Source: Plasmopara viticola | Taxonomy: Eukaryota > Oomycota > Peronosporomycetes > Peronosporales > Peronosporaceae | Length of the DNA: 64,000 nucleotides | NCBI GenBank assembly: GCA_001695595.3 | Contig: MBPM02000017.1 | Span: 310,001-374,000 of the forward strand | Reading direction: 5' to 3' | In this document: positions 11,795 to 22,823 of the stretch, one piece after another | Position numbering within the stretch: position 1 is the stretch's first letter | Layout of the letters: each line of letters begins with the position of its first letter | The notes under the pieces: generated by a model | Told to the model about the DNA's origin: nothing | The model's input: the letters and a program-made list of their open reading frames with translations, nothing else | Database searches by the model: none | Program-made: the position numbers and the translations under genes

Positions 11795-12078
11795 GCACAT
11801 AAACTTGTTTTGACAGCTGCATCTTTTCTTGGCTGCCTTTAATCAGCACACGCAACACTTTATTTGTATTGTCCGGTCACCCTGTTAGCGCGAATCTCTC
11901 GATAGTTGGTATTTAAAGGCATAATTGTGCAGCGTTTCAAAATGTGCGTGCCAGCGCTATTAAATGCACGTTGCTACATTTTGTGCTGCTGGCGTTCATT
12001 TGCTTGCAGAGCTTCTGACTTCATTAGAGCTAGTATACTATTGTTGTTGCTTGTCTAAGTATTGTTATAGCCTATGTC

Positions 12079-12150
12079 GCGCCGTTGGTCTAATGGTTAG
12101 GATTCATCCCTCCCACGGATGAGGTCGGGGTTCGATTTCCCGGTGGTGCA
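12079..12150 (+). tRNA. tRNA-Gly(CCC), unit 14
   Basis: 72 nt, loop CTCCCAC, anticodon CCC. The T stem and acceptor use G-U wobbles (gtggtgc 3' strand). The D arm is ggtctaatggttagg. Confidence 0.65.
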
Positions 12151-12610
12151 GTGCTAGCAACACGATGTCACTTACAAAACAATATAAAGCGCTATGTTCG
12201 CTCTCACCTGTTGACAGATTTAGGGCTTGTCTGGTTTTTCTCAGGACGATTTTGTAGAGCTTGACCGAGTATGTTAAGAACGAGCCTTACTAGGGCATGA
12301 TGCTGCCAGTCTTATCTTTTTGTAATTATTGAGAGCCACATCAGCTGAAGCGCACCGCGACTCTTGTCAGCTTGCTTTGATATGTTGACGACGATGGCGT
12401 CACGTCAATTTACCTTTTTAGATATGGTGAAACCTTGATAAAAATTAGCAGCGAGACTTCTGTATAGTGTAAGAAAAGAAATGTCATATAGAACGTGCTA
12501 CTGCGTCGATCTCCAGATAGTGTGCTTGCCCTTCAATTTCATACGATGGCTGTTAGATTTAAAATTTGACCAGCTTTGATTAAAACACCGTATGAAAGGA
12601 TATGAGACAT

Positions 12611-12682
12611 GCACCGTTGGTCTAATGGTTAGGATTCATTCCTTTCAAGGGTGAGGTCGGGGTTTGATTCCCCGACGGCGCA
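12611..12682 (+). tRNA. UCC-type body with UUC anticodon, unit 15
   Basis: 72 nt. The loop reads CTTTCAA, so the anticodon is UUC (Glu) on a body otherwise like the Gly(UCC) copies. Stem cattc/gggtg pairs with G-U wobbles. The anticodon change is probably drift in an edge unit. Confidence 0.5.
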
Positions 12683-12959
12683 GCACATAAACTTGTTATG
12701 ACAGCTGCATCTTTTTTAGGCTGCCTTTAATCAGCCCACGCAACACTTTATTTGTGGTCACCCTGTTAGCGCAAATCTCTCGATAGTTGGTATTTAAAGG
12801 CATAATTGTGCAGCGTTTCAAAATGTGCGTGCCAGCGCTATTAAATGCACGTTGCTACATTTTGTGCTGCTGGCGTTCATTTGCTTGCAGAGCTTCTGAT
12901 TTCATTAGAGCTACTCTACTATTGTTGTTGCTTGTCTAAGTAATGTTATAGCCTATGTC

Positions 12960-13031
12960 GCGCCGTTGGTCTAATGGTTAGGATTCATCCCTCCCACGGA
13001 TGAGGTCGGGGTTCGATTCCCCGGCGGCGCA
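12960..13031 (+). tRNA. tRNA-Gly(CCC), unit 15 (best-preserved CCC copy)
   Basis: 72 nt. The acceptor pairs with only a terminal T-G wobble, anticodon stem catcc/ggatg and T stem cgggg/ccccg are perfect, loop CTCCCAC gives CCC, and the discriminator is A. The fold, the D loop and the anticodon are consistent with eukaryotic tRNA-Gly(CCC). Confidence 0.85.
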
Positions 13032-13492
13032 GTGCTAGCAACATGATGTCACTTACGGAACAATATAAAGCGCTATGTTCGCTCTCACCTGTTGACAGAT
13101 TTAGGGCTTGTTTGGTTTTTCTCAGGACGATTTTGTAGAGCTTTACCGAGTATGTTACGCACGAGCCTTACTTAGGCATGATGCTGCCAGTCTTATCTTT
13201 TTGTAATTATTGAGAGCCGCATCAGCTGAAGCGCACCGCGACTCTTGTCAGTTTGCTTTGATATGTTGACGACGATGGCGTCACGTCAATTTACCTTTTT
13301 AGATATGGTGAAACCTTGATAAATACCTAGCAGCGATACTTCTGTTTAGTGTAAAAAACGAAATGTCATATAGAACGTGCTACTGCGTCGATCTCCAGAT
13401 AGTGTGCTTGCCCTTCATTTTCACACCATGGCTGTTGGATTTGACATTTGACCAGCTTTGATTAAAACACCGTATGACAGAATATGAGACAT

Positions 13493-13564
13493 GCACCGTT
13501 GGTCTAATGGTTAGGATTCATCCCTTCGAAGGATGAGGTCGGTGTTCGATTCCCCGACGACGCA
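13493..13564 (+). pseudogene. UCC-type tRNA with UCG anticodon, unit 16
   Basis: 72 nt, perfect catcc/ggatg stem, but loop CTTCGAA gives UCG. The T stem (cggtg) and acceptor (acgacgc) carry mismatches. It is the last tRNA before the array stops. Confidence 0.5.
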
Positions 13565-13740
13565 GTACATAAACTTGTTATGACAGCTGTATCTTTTTTG
13601 GCTGCCTTAAATCAGCACACGATACACATTATTTGTTTTGTCCGGTCACCCTGTTAGCGCTAATCTCTCAGTAGTTGGTATTTAAAGGCATAATTGTGCA
13701 GCGTTTCAAAATGTGCGTGCCAGCGCTATTAAAATGCAGC

Positions 13741-15819
13741 AGAAATTTCGGAAATGTCATTTCTCAATGTGAACATCAGCAGTCGTAGCCGTCCATGTAG
13801 TGCCCCATGAGTGTGATCTGTACGCTTTAAGCGCATGCAACGACCTCCCACAAATTTTGACAAAATCGAGATAGACGCGCGTCATCTGTATGGACTACTT
13901 AAATGATATAGTGCGCATGAATACCGAAAAGGAATTTAAGACAAGGGGATCAAAGTGTAATATGCCGATCTTGATTATAGTACAGCAATAATAGTTAGCG
14001 GCCAGGGTGCTGAGAATAGGGCGATGGGAGAAGGGCCCATCATTCCGCTTCGCAAGCGGGTGTACTTAAGTACCGTAAGTTCGGAAATCAAAGACTGGAA
14101 AATGAGAGCAAACTGCGAGAATAAGTCTAAGTAATGATGATAGCATTTGGAATTAGCTTGAACAATAATGTCCATCCAAGCAAAAATGCTTAAGGAGATT
14201 CGACAAATACGGCGCCACCATGGACTGCACCATTGCGTTGACAATGACCGATCGCAAGGCACAAGGCCAACTGTCAGGTGGCGTAATGGACAGCGACATC
14301 AAGGAAAAATGCCCTACGACCTTTCCTAAGGACATACCCTGGATGCATTGGACGCGGTGCACAATTGCTTTAGTTGCTCCAAATATTATTCATAAAAAAC
14401 AGATGGCGCATCGTACAAAGCTGTCCAGCTACCGTAATGTGCCTTCTTTCGGCGATAGCAATATGTATAAAAAGCTGGTAAACCTCTCCAAACACCTCAG
14501 GCAGAGTTCTCATGTAGAGCAAAAACATTACCTTGCCCCTGTCCTGCAAAGCCAGTGCCGCCAGGTGACTGAAGTCGTTACTTAGTGGCCGTATAGACTC
14601 TTTCCGAAAAAGGTTATTGAGTTGGACCGCTTGTGTGGTTGAAAGCTAATTGTGAAGTGAATATATATTGGTCCTTAGTTCGCAAATTGCTTGCTACCAC
14701 TAAGCCACTCATTCCATATACTAGATAAACTATACCGGCCACCTGGTTTATCGAGACCAATGAAAACCTTTCGAACCTTCTTAAGGCTGCTGAAAGCTTC
14801 TGGAAGCTTCTCCTGTGACGTCACACCGTGACGTCATGACATGATGTAATACCAACAAAGGCTAAGTGAAATACACAATATAACAACACGCGGACTTGAT
14901 CACAAACTGCGATGTTCGCATGACGTCCTCGTCGATATACTCAAACGCTCGAATAGTATTTCACAAATGCTGAAGCTTTTGGAGTCCAATTAATTTTCAT
15001 CATCATTAAGCGATGTTGTAAATTTCTTGAAGAAAAACATTACAAACCGGTGACAAATACCACATCGCCATCGCTAACTCATGTCTTATCTCCTTTCAAG
15101 CCGAGTTCTTTCGTGTTTATTCGTGCAGTTTGTTCCCTATCGTGGTGTTTGTAGCACCTGCTGATTAAAGCGCCACGAAAGAAGACTTTTAACCCTTTAT
15201 CCAGAATTGAAAAGAACTCTACCTTTTGTTAGATTTTGATAATCATAAAATGACAACCTCTCGAGTAAATTCTGTGTGGCACTAATAACAAAACGCACCG
15301 AAATTGCATCATTAAGACTCAGTAAGTTGCTTTTTTTGGTGACTCGATTTTCTCAACGTGCAACCCTCTTTGCCACAAAAGGAATGCTACACATCGAAAA
15401 TAAATTATCTAGAATACAAAATTAGAATACAGGTAGATATATTCTGGTCTGCTTATAATGCTTGGAGCCCACCTACAGTCAAACGTGAATGCTTGTCCTT
15501 TCGAGTAGTTTGCGGAGGTGGAGTGTTTTGTATCGTTTTACAAATTACAAAAAGGGTATATTTGTTTAAGACTAAGGATTTATCTCAGTTGTTTGAGACA
15601 TTAAAGCTTCTAAACACATAAAGTAGAAATAGGTGACGGACATTTTTGGCCGTCATCGACGTGGAAGACCCGAGTTAGCATTTCTTGCGGCTAACTCTTC
15701 TTCATGGTTAAGCTCACAAAAAGCTCTGTCACTCGCTCTTTGACGTGCTCGCCGTGTCCGGTTCGGCTGGGCGTGCACACTAATTGTTTGCACTTCTCAA
15801 CACTTGCCTAATAAGGTTA
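13741..15819. other. Unique gap after the array; no gene supported
   Basis: A 121-codon open frame with an ATG at 14220 resembles nothing I know and has no clear neighbours or signals. At 14773-14835 there are heat-shock-element-like GAA/TTC blocks, including a contiguous TTCtgGAAgcTTC, followed by two TGACGTCA palindromes. This resembles a promoter or LTR-type control region with no gene attached. Confidence 0.4.
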
Positions 15820-16660
15820 TACAAATGTCGCGCCATTTGTCGAATGGTCCCTCCCACGGACGAGATCAGGGTTAGATATCCCGGCGGCGCAGTGCTAGCA
15901 TGATGTCACTTACAAAAGTATATTAAGCGTTACACTCGCTCTCCTCTGTTGACAAATTCTGTGCTTATTTGGTTTCGCATAGGACGGTTTTATAAAGCTC
16001 TACCATAGCCATAATGCTGCCAATCTTATCTTATAGAAGTCATTGGGACAGCCGTACCTGTTGGAGCGCACCGCGTGTTCCCTTATATCGCTTCGAGCAC
16101 AACTAGCAGTAAGACATCTTCACAGTGTAATAAGAAATCGTCAAATATAACGTGCTATTGCATTGTATATTGAGATAGTGTGCTTGCCTCCTGAATCCAC
16201 CAGATGGCTTTTAAATTTGAGTTTTGATGCCCTTTGCATCAAAACCTGTATAAGGGTACGAGACATGCATTTTTGGTCTAATGGTTAGGATTCCTTTCAA
16301 GGATGAGATCGAGATTTGATTTCCCAACGGCGCAGCACATACACATTTTTGGACATTTGCATCAGTTTTTGGCGGCCTTGAGATCCAACACACACAATGC
16401 TATGTTTTGCATTGTCTGGTCAGCCTCCTAGCGATAATCTCACAGTAGAATGAATTTATAGGCATTATTTTGCAGCTTTTCTAAATGTGCGTGCTACCGC
16501 TATTTATAACACATGTAGCTACTTTTTGTGCTGCTGGCATTGATTTACTTGCAGAGCTTCTAGTTCATTTAAGCTAATATTATATTGTTGCTACTTGTCC
16601 GAGTAACGCTATTACGGATCTCGCGCCGTGGTCTTATGGTTAGGAATCATCGCTCCCGAC
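15820..16660 (+). repeat. Isolated, decayed copy of the tRNA array unit
   Basis: A single diverged unit in the same orientation as the array. It holds a 62-nt remnant of the CCC tRNA at 15830-15891 (loop ctcccac kept, D arm mostly gone), a damaged UCC-type remnant at 16267-16334, and a truncated start of another CCC-type tRNA at 16623. The inter-tRNA spacer is recognisable but heavily substituted. Confidence 0.85.
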
Positions 16661-16996
16661 TTAGGAATCAAAGAGTGATCTGTGGTATTCATGAGTTCCT
16701 TCAGGTCTTTGTCTCTAACTATTTAAAGCGGGTGTCACGGCATACTCCTGACTTGCCCATATGAAGTACATTTAACAGCTGTGTGTGGGCAGATTCCTCA
16801 CATCTCACAGCTCGGTCTTTTGGCATGAAATCTTCTAGAACACTCTTAATAGCTACTTGTACAAATTCTTACTCGCTGCTTTTCTTTTAAACATCATTTT
16901 TGGTGATCTAACTTCACACGCTTGCGTGTACAATCAGCACTCTCTTTCATGAGCTGTCACACGCTTGAGGGCTGGTGCTTTTATTAAGGTCGAAGT

Positions 16997-17589
16997 TTAT
17001 CTGGATTTTAGGGTGTAGATTCTGTCAGTAGCCACTAAGAGCTCTTGTGCACAGCAAATATCTTGGTCGTTGGTCTCCTTTCGGGACAGGCACAAGCTAT
17101 GTGTTCTTGCTTGCCACAACCATAGCAGCGGGTTGCTTTGCTCGAGATTATTAAACTTCAATGGGAATGAACTTGAGCTAGAGTATAACTTACGTGCCAA
17201 GAAATAGCACTCCTTTGAATAGCTGCACTCTTCTTGACGAGCAGCCTTAATCGCTCCATTCATTTCACTACATGCTCTCAGAAGGGTAGATCTACCAATT
17301 AATCCAAGATAAAAAAGTGCGGACACCAGGCGCGCATGATCATATGTGATCATGGCGACTAGTAATCCTCTTGATCCAGATGACGATTTCCATATTTTAA
17401 ATGGTGAAATCTCCGAGCTAGACCAGACAGGAGGTAATTCCATCGAGGCACTGCTTCCTGATCTATAGAGCACAAGCGCTGTTCGTACAGCTCAAATGCC
17501 GTGGCACATTTCAGCTGAAGCAGGGAGGAATTTAAGTATAACTGCCTCCTTAGGTCAAGAAAGTTTGCTATTTCCCAGCAGTGCAGCAC
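16997..17589 (-). pseudogene. Fossil retrotransposon gag with CCHC zinc knuckle
   Basis: On the minus strand, fragments in three frames follow one another: an N-terminal part (17589 to 17359), a middle part from about 17350, and a third frame with a zinc knuckle at 17127-17086. That knuckle is C-x2-C-x4-H-x4-C, read as CYGCGKQEHIACAC and followed by basic residues. This is the nucleocapsid motif of LTR-retrotransposon Gag, most like Copia. Stops and frame changes show that it is dead. No protease, integrase or reverse transcriptase was found beside it. The knuckle is seen directly; joining the other two frames to it is inference. Confidence 0.55.
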
Positions 17590-17599
17590 AAACTACGCG

Positions 17600-18323
17600 T
17601 TCGACAGACTCCGAAAGGTGGTATGGTCCATCTTAATCATACATGCGAAGGCGTAGAAATGACTACGAATTGCTATAAGGCGCGACAGAATCACACAACA
17701 CCTTACACAGAGGAGCTTGCACAAAGATATGCGTAGTTTGCACGAACAATTTTGCTTGGCCGCACTAGTCGTCTTTCGGTTAACGACTTCTCCAAAGCAT
17801 CGAAGTGTGCAATATTATGTATTTTATGGGCTGATTTATACGGCAAAAATATTTAGGTGTTCTGTTCCTTCAACCGATTTTTGATAAGCGACACCGCGAT
17901 CATGGCCTATAAAATATTTCATTAGGCATACCGATTCGGGGTAATCAAGCCCGCAACGGAAAGCTGGAATCTTCATCTGAGATCGGAATGTAAAACGCTC
18001 CCTTACGCTTGTTGAAAATTGTTGTTTAAATCGGAAGCTGATGCAACGCTCGCCATTGAGTCGCTTAGCGTTTTGAAATGAAAGTTTTTTTAATGGAAAT
18101 ATCGCATTTTCTTTTCTTACGTTGTAAATTTTGTACGCTCGTTGTGTCTCAATTGCATATGTGCACGTCTTTGATGATAAAAAGGATGTATCTGTCTTCA
18201 CACATCATCTCAGCGCTCTACAGAAGTAATTACACGCAACACAATAAATGGGGACGGAAGAACCCATTTATTGTGTTGCCACTACCAGTGATTGGTTTAA
18301 TTTACGGTACACGTAGCTCCACG
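17600..18323. other. Intergenic, upstream of the LDAH-family gene
   Basis: No gene is supported. An open frame continues upstream of the chosen start of the next gene but has no family-like content, so this stretch is treated as 5' flank. Confidence 0.5.
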
Positions 18324-19481
18324 ATGGCTTCATCGCTACAGCCACGCATGGCAGCGTTTGTGAGTTTTATTAAGCTATTTGCGCAACAGCATTGGGTATT
18401 GGTACCTGTCTTAGCTCTGACACTCGCAAGACTCATTTATTACCGTCGTCGACGCCACCTAGACCACCTTCGACTCCATCAAGCATTAAGTCGTCAATTA
18501 ACCATCGAGTTCGACTCTTCGGACTATCCTGACGCTGTGTCCACCAAGCCAATCACGAATCCTGCGGAAGAGTGGAATTTCGTGGCGAAGGATGGAACTC
18601 TAGCGCATTCTTTAGTGTATTACTCAGCAAACGAGCCCGAAGGGAACCACGTGCTGGTGCTTTTAATCCCAGGCAACCCCGGCGTCCCATTCTTTTATCT
18701 ATCGCTCATGCAGGAGCTCGTTAAGAAGCACGGACGACGCCACGAAGTTCGCTGTATATCGCATACTAGTCACTTTATGCCGTGGAAAAACATCGAACGC
18801 GCTTTTACGCTGCAAGAGCAATTGGAACACAAAGCTTTTTATATCAAGCAGCGTCTGCACGAAGATCCGTCGCTGCGGCTTGTGGTGATTGGACACTCAA
18901 TCGGCAGCTATTTTGCACTGGATATTGCACGTAGATTTCCTCAACATATCGCCAAGCTGGTGCTGATGCAACCGACTATCATGCGCATGGCGCAGTCACT
19001 CAAAGGCAAGCAGATGATGCCGTTGTTTAATCACTACGAGCATGGAGCCAAGCTGGTAAATGTTATCGAGTATCTGATCCCTTTTGTGCTTCGTCACTGG
19101 ATTGTATGCTATGTCTTGGGGTCGAAGACGTCCAAGACGCTGCGGCTGGCGTCACTGTCGCTGGTCAATTCAAGTGTGATGCGCAATGTATTAGGCATGG
19201 CAGCAAATGAAATGAAGAGTGTGACTGAGTTGGACTACGAATTGATAGCAAGGTTTGAGACCAAGACGCTGTTCGTCTACTCGATAGTAGACGAGTGGGT
19301 GCCTGCAGAGTTCGTGCAAGAGTTGCAAGTACGCTTTCCGAATGCGCAGCACCGAATCGTGCCGCAAGCTCATGCTTTTATGATGGAAGCGAGTGGAGCC
19401 CATGATATGATTGCACACATCTCGCCATGGGTTGCTGACGTTCTCGATTGCAAAATTGATGCTTCTGCAATAAGATCTTAA
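18324..19481 (+). CDS. Lipid-droplet-associated hydrolase family protein (LDAH, alpha/beta hydrolase)
   Basis: 385 aa, no intron. The frame opens further upstream, but the ATG at 18324 gives an N-terminus with a hydrophobic segment (about residues 10-33) and a basic RRRR stop, as expected for a membrane or lipid-droplet hairpin. The family's PGNPG motif lies near residue 116 and the nucleophile elbow GHSIG at 190-194 puts Ser at 192. An Asp in IVDEW (near 319) and a His in QAHAF (near 350) complete a plausible triad. The length fits the family. LDAH proteins act on or organise lipid droplets; the substrate (reported weak sterol-ester activity) is unsettled. The gene sits alone between two tRNA-repeat blocks. 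The family assignment is solid; the function is by homology. Confidence 0.88.
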   Translation: MASSLQPRMAAFVSFIKLFAQQHWVLVPVLALTLARLIYYRRRRHLDHLRLHQALSRQLTIEFDSSDYPDAVSTKPITNPAEEWNFVAKDGTLAHSLVYYSANEPEGNHVLVLLIPGNPGVPFFYLSLMQELVKKHGRRHEVRCISHTSHFMPWKNIERAFTLQEQLEHKAFYIKQRLHEDPSLRLVVIGHSIGSYFALDIARRFPQHIAKLVLMQPTIMRMAQSLKGKQMMPLFNHYEHGAKLVNVIEYLIPFVLRHWIVCYVLGSKTSKTLRLASLSLVNSSVMRNVLGMAANEMKSVTELDYELIARFETKTLFVYSIVDEWVPAEFVQELQVRFPNAQHRIVPQAHAFMMEASGAHDMIAHISPWVADVLDCKIDASAIRS

Positions 19482-20184
19482 TGGCAATGATCGATGCTAA
19501 TAAACACTTTAGTAATAAAAAACGTATTACAAGTTTACTGCACTGTTTACCGGTATCGATAACTCATTTTTATTGACAACCGCCCACTGCTTGCTGACAT
19601 TCACTCTTAGCGTTGTATCCACTCTGTTGTATTGCCTTGGCGTACAATAACAGATTTACTTTCTGAGCTTAATTTACAATAATCGACGAAAGAACCTTTA
19701 CGGCTAAATTTAAAACGCACAATCTTTTCGAATCATGTCTTGAATATACTACAAGAAAATGAAGTTAGATTATCGATAATTATCTATAGCGCTGAATTTA
19801 AGTTCGAAAAATAACGTAATTCAAAAACACATGGAGTTTTAGCTAGCCGTATGTGTGATTTTAATTGGCTTGTCGTTCGACAAACATTTTAATAGAATCG
19901 ATTGCGCAGATTTTTGCTTGATGCTTAAAAGAGAAGTGGTAAATTCGCAAAGCAATCTTTCATGGTCATTTGTTGGCGCAAGAACTCTTACCAATACAAG
20001 GAAAACTTGTAAACAGACTTTGCCACCAGTTACATACACCACAAGCTCATTATGAAGGATGAACGTTTGCTACGTGTTGAATTCGATGCTCCATGGCATT
20101 CCTTTTCTCTCGATCTCACAAAAACAAATAAGCGTTATATCGGTTTACCGGTATATCGCTTTATACATCACAGTAAACTTTAGC
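19482..20184. other. Intergenic between two hydrolase genes
   Basis: AT-rich, with no open frame that resembles a protein. It holds the 3' flank of the LDAH-family gene and the 5' flank of the next. Confidence 0.5.
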
Positions 20185-21384
20185 ATGTTCTTTCGACTTG
20201 GACGTTCTGGTCGCGCTGCCTCCAACTTCACCAATAAGTGTTGCTATTCCAAAGCGGCGCGCCAGTTTAAGCAGGCGGCTCTTACAGAGCTTAAGGAGGT
20301 AGCTAAGCTCATGGTCGGAGGCGTGGTTGTGGCTTCAGCGCTCATAGCTTCTGGAGGCTTTGTGATTGAGTCTGTCAAGACACTGAACCCCATAAAGCCA
20401 CCGGGCTTTATGTTGCAGGTAAAAGGTCCTGAAGGAAAATTTACTGATGTCCACGTCCAACGTGGTGGTGGTGGAGACGTGACCGTTATCTTCGATGGCG
20501 GTGTCGGGGAGACATCCTTTGACTGGGACAAAGTGGTAGATGACGTGGCTACATTTGCTACCGTCATTGCCATCGACCGCCCTGGCTTAGGCTTTTCCAA
20601 GCCTGGAGTACTACCTCGAACATCTAGTTAAATCTCTAGCGAGCACGACCAGATTCTAAAACAGCTAAACATTAATGGGAAGCTGGTGCTGGTAGGCCAT
20701 GGAGCCGGAGGCTACAACATGCGAGAGCTGGCACAAAACTTGAATGCGTCGGGCTGCGGCTCCGAGTGTCAAGGGATTGTGCTTGTAGACGCGCTACAGG
20801 AAAATCTACGTAGCGAATTGGAAAGTATCTCGGACGCCGTGCACAAGTCGCTAATTGAAATGGACAGCAACGGCAGGATGGTGTTACATCTCGCGCGCTT
20901 TGGTTTTATACGACTAATTAACGTCGTGCAACACGCCAAGATGGTTGCCAAGTATTTGCCCACATCACTACCCTATGTTAAGTACTTTTCTCCTTCTCCA
21001 GCACACCGAGAAGGAGCACTGCGCGAAAACCAATCGATTTCTGAGACAGAGCAACGCTTTCGAAACACACTGGGATCAACACGCTTTGACTTCCCATGCG
21101 TCGTGCTCTCGCACGGGAAAGCTGGAATGTTCGACAGTATGAAGATGCAGGTGGGTGTTACTTCTAAAACCCTGGCGGACTTGGAGCGCAAGTGGCTGGA
21201 CGCACAAATTAAATTGGCCAATATTGTGAGCAAGCGCAGTGTACACCTTGTGGTATACGATGCTGGTCATTTTATAAACCATGAAAAGCCTGAAGTAGTC
21301 ACAAAAGCTGTTCGAGCCTTAGTTGACGAGATCCATGGGGATGTGAATGAACACCGCGGTTTCTTGTCTCTAAGAGCTGCTTAG
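20185..21384 (+). pseudogene. Alpha/beta-hydrolase-fold protein interrupted by one in-frame TAA
   Basis: From the ATG at 20185 there are 400 codons in one frame, broken only by TAA at codon 149 (20629-20631). Both sides belong together: upstream is a basic N-terminus, a transmembrane segment (about 40-65) and strands up to IDRPGLGFS; downstream are the nucleophile elbow, cap and a C-terminal DAGHF histidine. No GT-AG intron can remove the stop. The elbow reads GHGAGG, so the usual catalytic Ser (codon 173) is Gly. The protein may therefore have been non-catalytic before the stop arose. The N-terminus could be a mitochondrial or membrane anchor. Alternatives: a sequencing error, or a recent nonsense allele. 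Confidence 0.7.
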
Positions 21385-21602
21385 TTGTCTAGACTAAAGC
21401 AATGGAAGTATACATAAGATAGATACATCACATAAAAGCCTAGCCTCAGTAATCAATGCATGTACACAACGATCTTTTGTTGATCACTCTAAATTTATTG
21501 ACTAATTTTAGCAATTATACGTGTTTTGATCTTACCTCTACTTTTTTGATAAGCCACGTAGTAGAACTAATGGCAGCTTTTTTTGATCTCTTAATCCAGA
21601 AA

Positions 21603-21954
21603 CTTGGCTTTATGTACTTCGAAAAAGGTTGGGACGACGCCCTCCTTCCAAGCACGGGGGCTAAATGCTCGCGCACTTCGGTCAGGTGCTCTCGGGCATC
21701 TGCAGGTTTCTAACGAGTCTCACCCTCGACGCGATGGTGTCCAGCACCAGAGCGCCACCTGGGCTCTTACCAAGCTGAGCTAGACAAAATAATGGAAGAC
21801 CCTCACGACCTTGGTGCTGGCTGCACCGCCCGCCGAACAAGACCCGACGTATGCGGACACCACTCTATGCCGTGGACTAGCCAGACAGAGCCTAGCACGT
21901 GCATAACTTGGCAACGCGATAACGTAATACATTACAATACCTTGGCTTTATGTA
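21603..21954 (+). mobile_element. SINE-like retroelement copy 1 with perfect 14-bp target duplication
   Basis: The element spans 21617-21940 (324 bp) and is flanked by the 14-bp direct repeat CTTGGCTTTATGTA at 21603-21616 and 21941-21954. It begins with CTTCGAAAAAGG and ends in a variable pentamer-like tail (attac/aatac). Two more copies lie at 27.05 and 36.45 kb. No protein is encoded. Target duplications differ in length between copies (8, 12, 14 bp), which points to LINE-driven retroposition rather than a cut-and-paste MITE. Confidence 0.85.
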
Positions 21955-22335
21955 GCGATCCTTTACGTCCCTTCCCTCTTTATGCAAAAAAGCGGTTTGG
22001 TTATAACGGTAGTAAACTAGCAGCGCAGAAGACTGCCGATCGACTAAGTCATTTAATGATGATCAAACCAACTCCAACGAACGATTTTTTAGAATCCTTT
22101 TCTTTAGATTTGGTCTCTTTGGCTAAGGCTGCGCCTTGAGCAAAGCTGTGTCTGTGCCATAGACAGAAAGCCAAAATTCGATCATCCACTAAAGAGCTTT
22201 TCAATCAAAGAGAACTCTGAAGGAACGACTCATTATACAATAGCATTTAGTGCGTGCATACTGTTTATCTTCGCCCCATGATCCGATAACACTTTCGCCT
22301 TCGGTGATACAAGTGATAGTGAGCGCTGCGAAGCT
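21955..22335. other. Intergenic between SINE copy and inverted array
   Basis: No gene is supported. Similarity to the tRNA repeat spacer begins near 22336. Confidence 0.4.
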
Positions 22336-22498
22336 GCGGCGCTGGCAGCATCATAGCTAAGTAGGCTCGTGCTCAACATACTTCGTAAAGCTTTACAAAT
22401 CGTCATAAGCAAATTCAAATAGGCACCAAATTTGCCAACAGGTGAGAGCGACCGTAGCACTTTATATTGTTTCGTGAGTGACATCATGTTGCTAGCAC

Positions 22499-22570
22499 TG
22501 CGCTATCGGAGAATCGAACCGCGACCTAATCCGCAGAAGGAATAAATCCTAACCATTACACCAACAGCGC
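22499..22570 (-). pseudogene. CCC-type tRNA remnant, damaged loop
   Basis: 72 nt, but the loop reads CTTCTGC and the anticodon and T stems carry mismatches. Confidence 0.6.
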
Positions 22571-22823
22571 GCTATAACATTACTTAGACAAGTAACAAGA
22601 AGCTCTGCAAGCAAATGAACGCCAGCAGCAAAAATTGTAGCAACGTGCGTTTTAATAGTGCTAGCACGCACATTTGTAAACGCTGGACAATTATGCCTAT
22701 TATTACCTACTACTGAGAGATAAGCGCGAACAGGGTAACCGGACAATACAAACATAGTATTGCGTGTGTTGAAGTTCAAGGCAGCCAAAAAAAAGATGCA
22801 ACAGTCATAACAAGTTTATGTGC

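Larger units (their letters stand above)
1..13737 (+). repeat. Tandem array of ~885 bp units, each with two tRNA-Gly-type genes
   Basis: About 15.5 head-to-tail units. Spacing between successive first tRNAs is 881-888 bp in nearly all cases; the one exception is 811 bp (unit 7 to 8). Each unit has a UCC-type tRNA, ~285 bp of spacer, a CCC-type tRNA (CCA anticodon in units 1-13) and ~460 bp of spacer. Units 1-13 are nearly identical. Units 14-16, at the right edge, are clearly more diverged. The array runs off the left edge of the window and stops abruptly near 13737, inside the spacer between the two tRNAs. The first tRNA is followed within about 15 nt by a T4 run that could end Pol III transcription. 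The second has no T4 run for roughly 95 nt. Confidence 0.97.

Noticed and set aside
12611..12682. Calling the first-type tRNAs tRNA-Glu(UUC)
   Set aside because: Only this edge copy has UUC. All others with intact stems have CTTCCAA, the typical Gly(UCC) loop.
1..13737. CRISPR array
   Set aside because: The units are ~885 bp and near-identical throughout, with no short repeats and variable spacers, in a eukaryotic genome.
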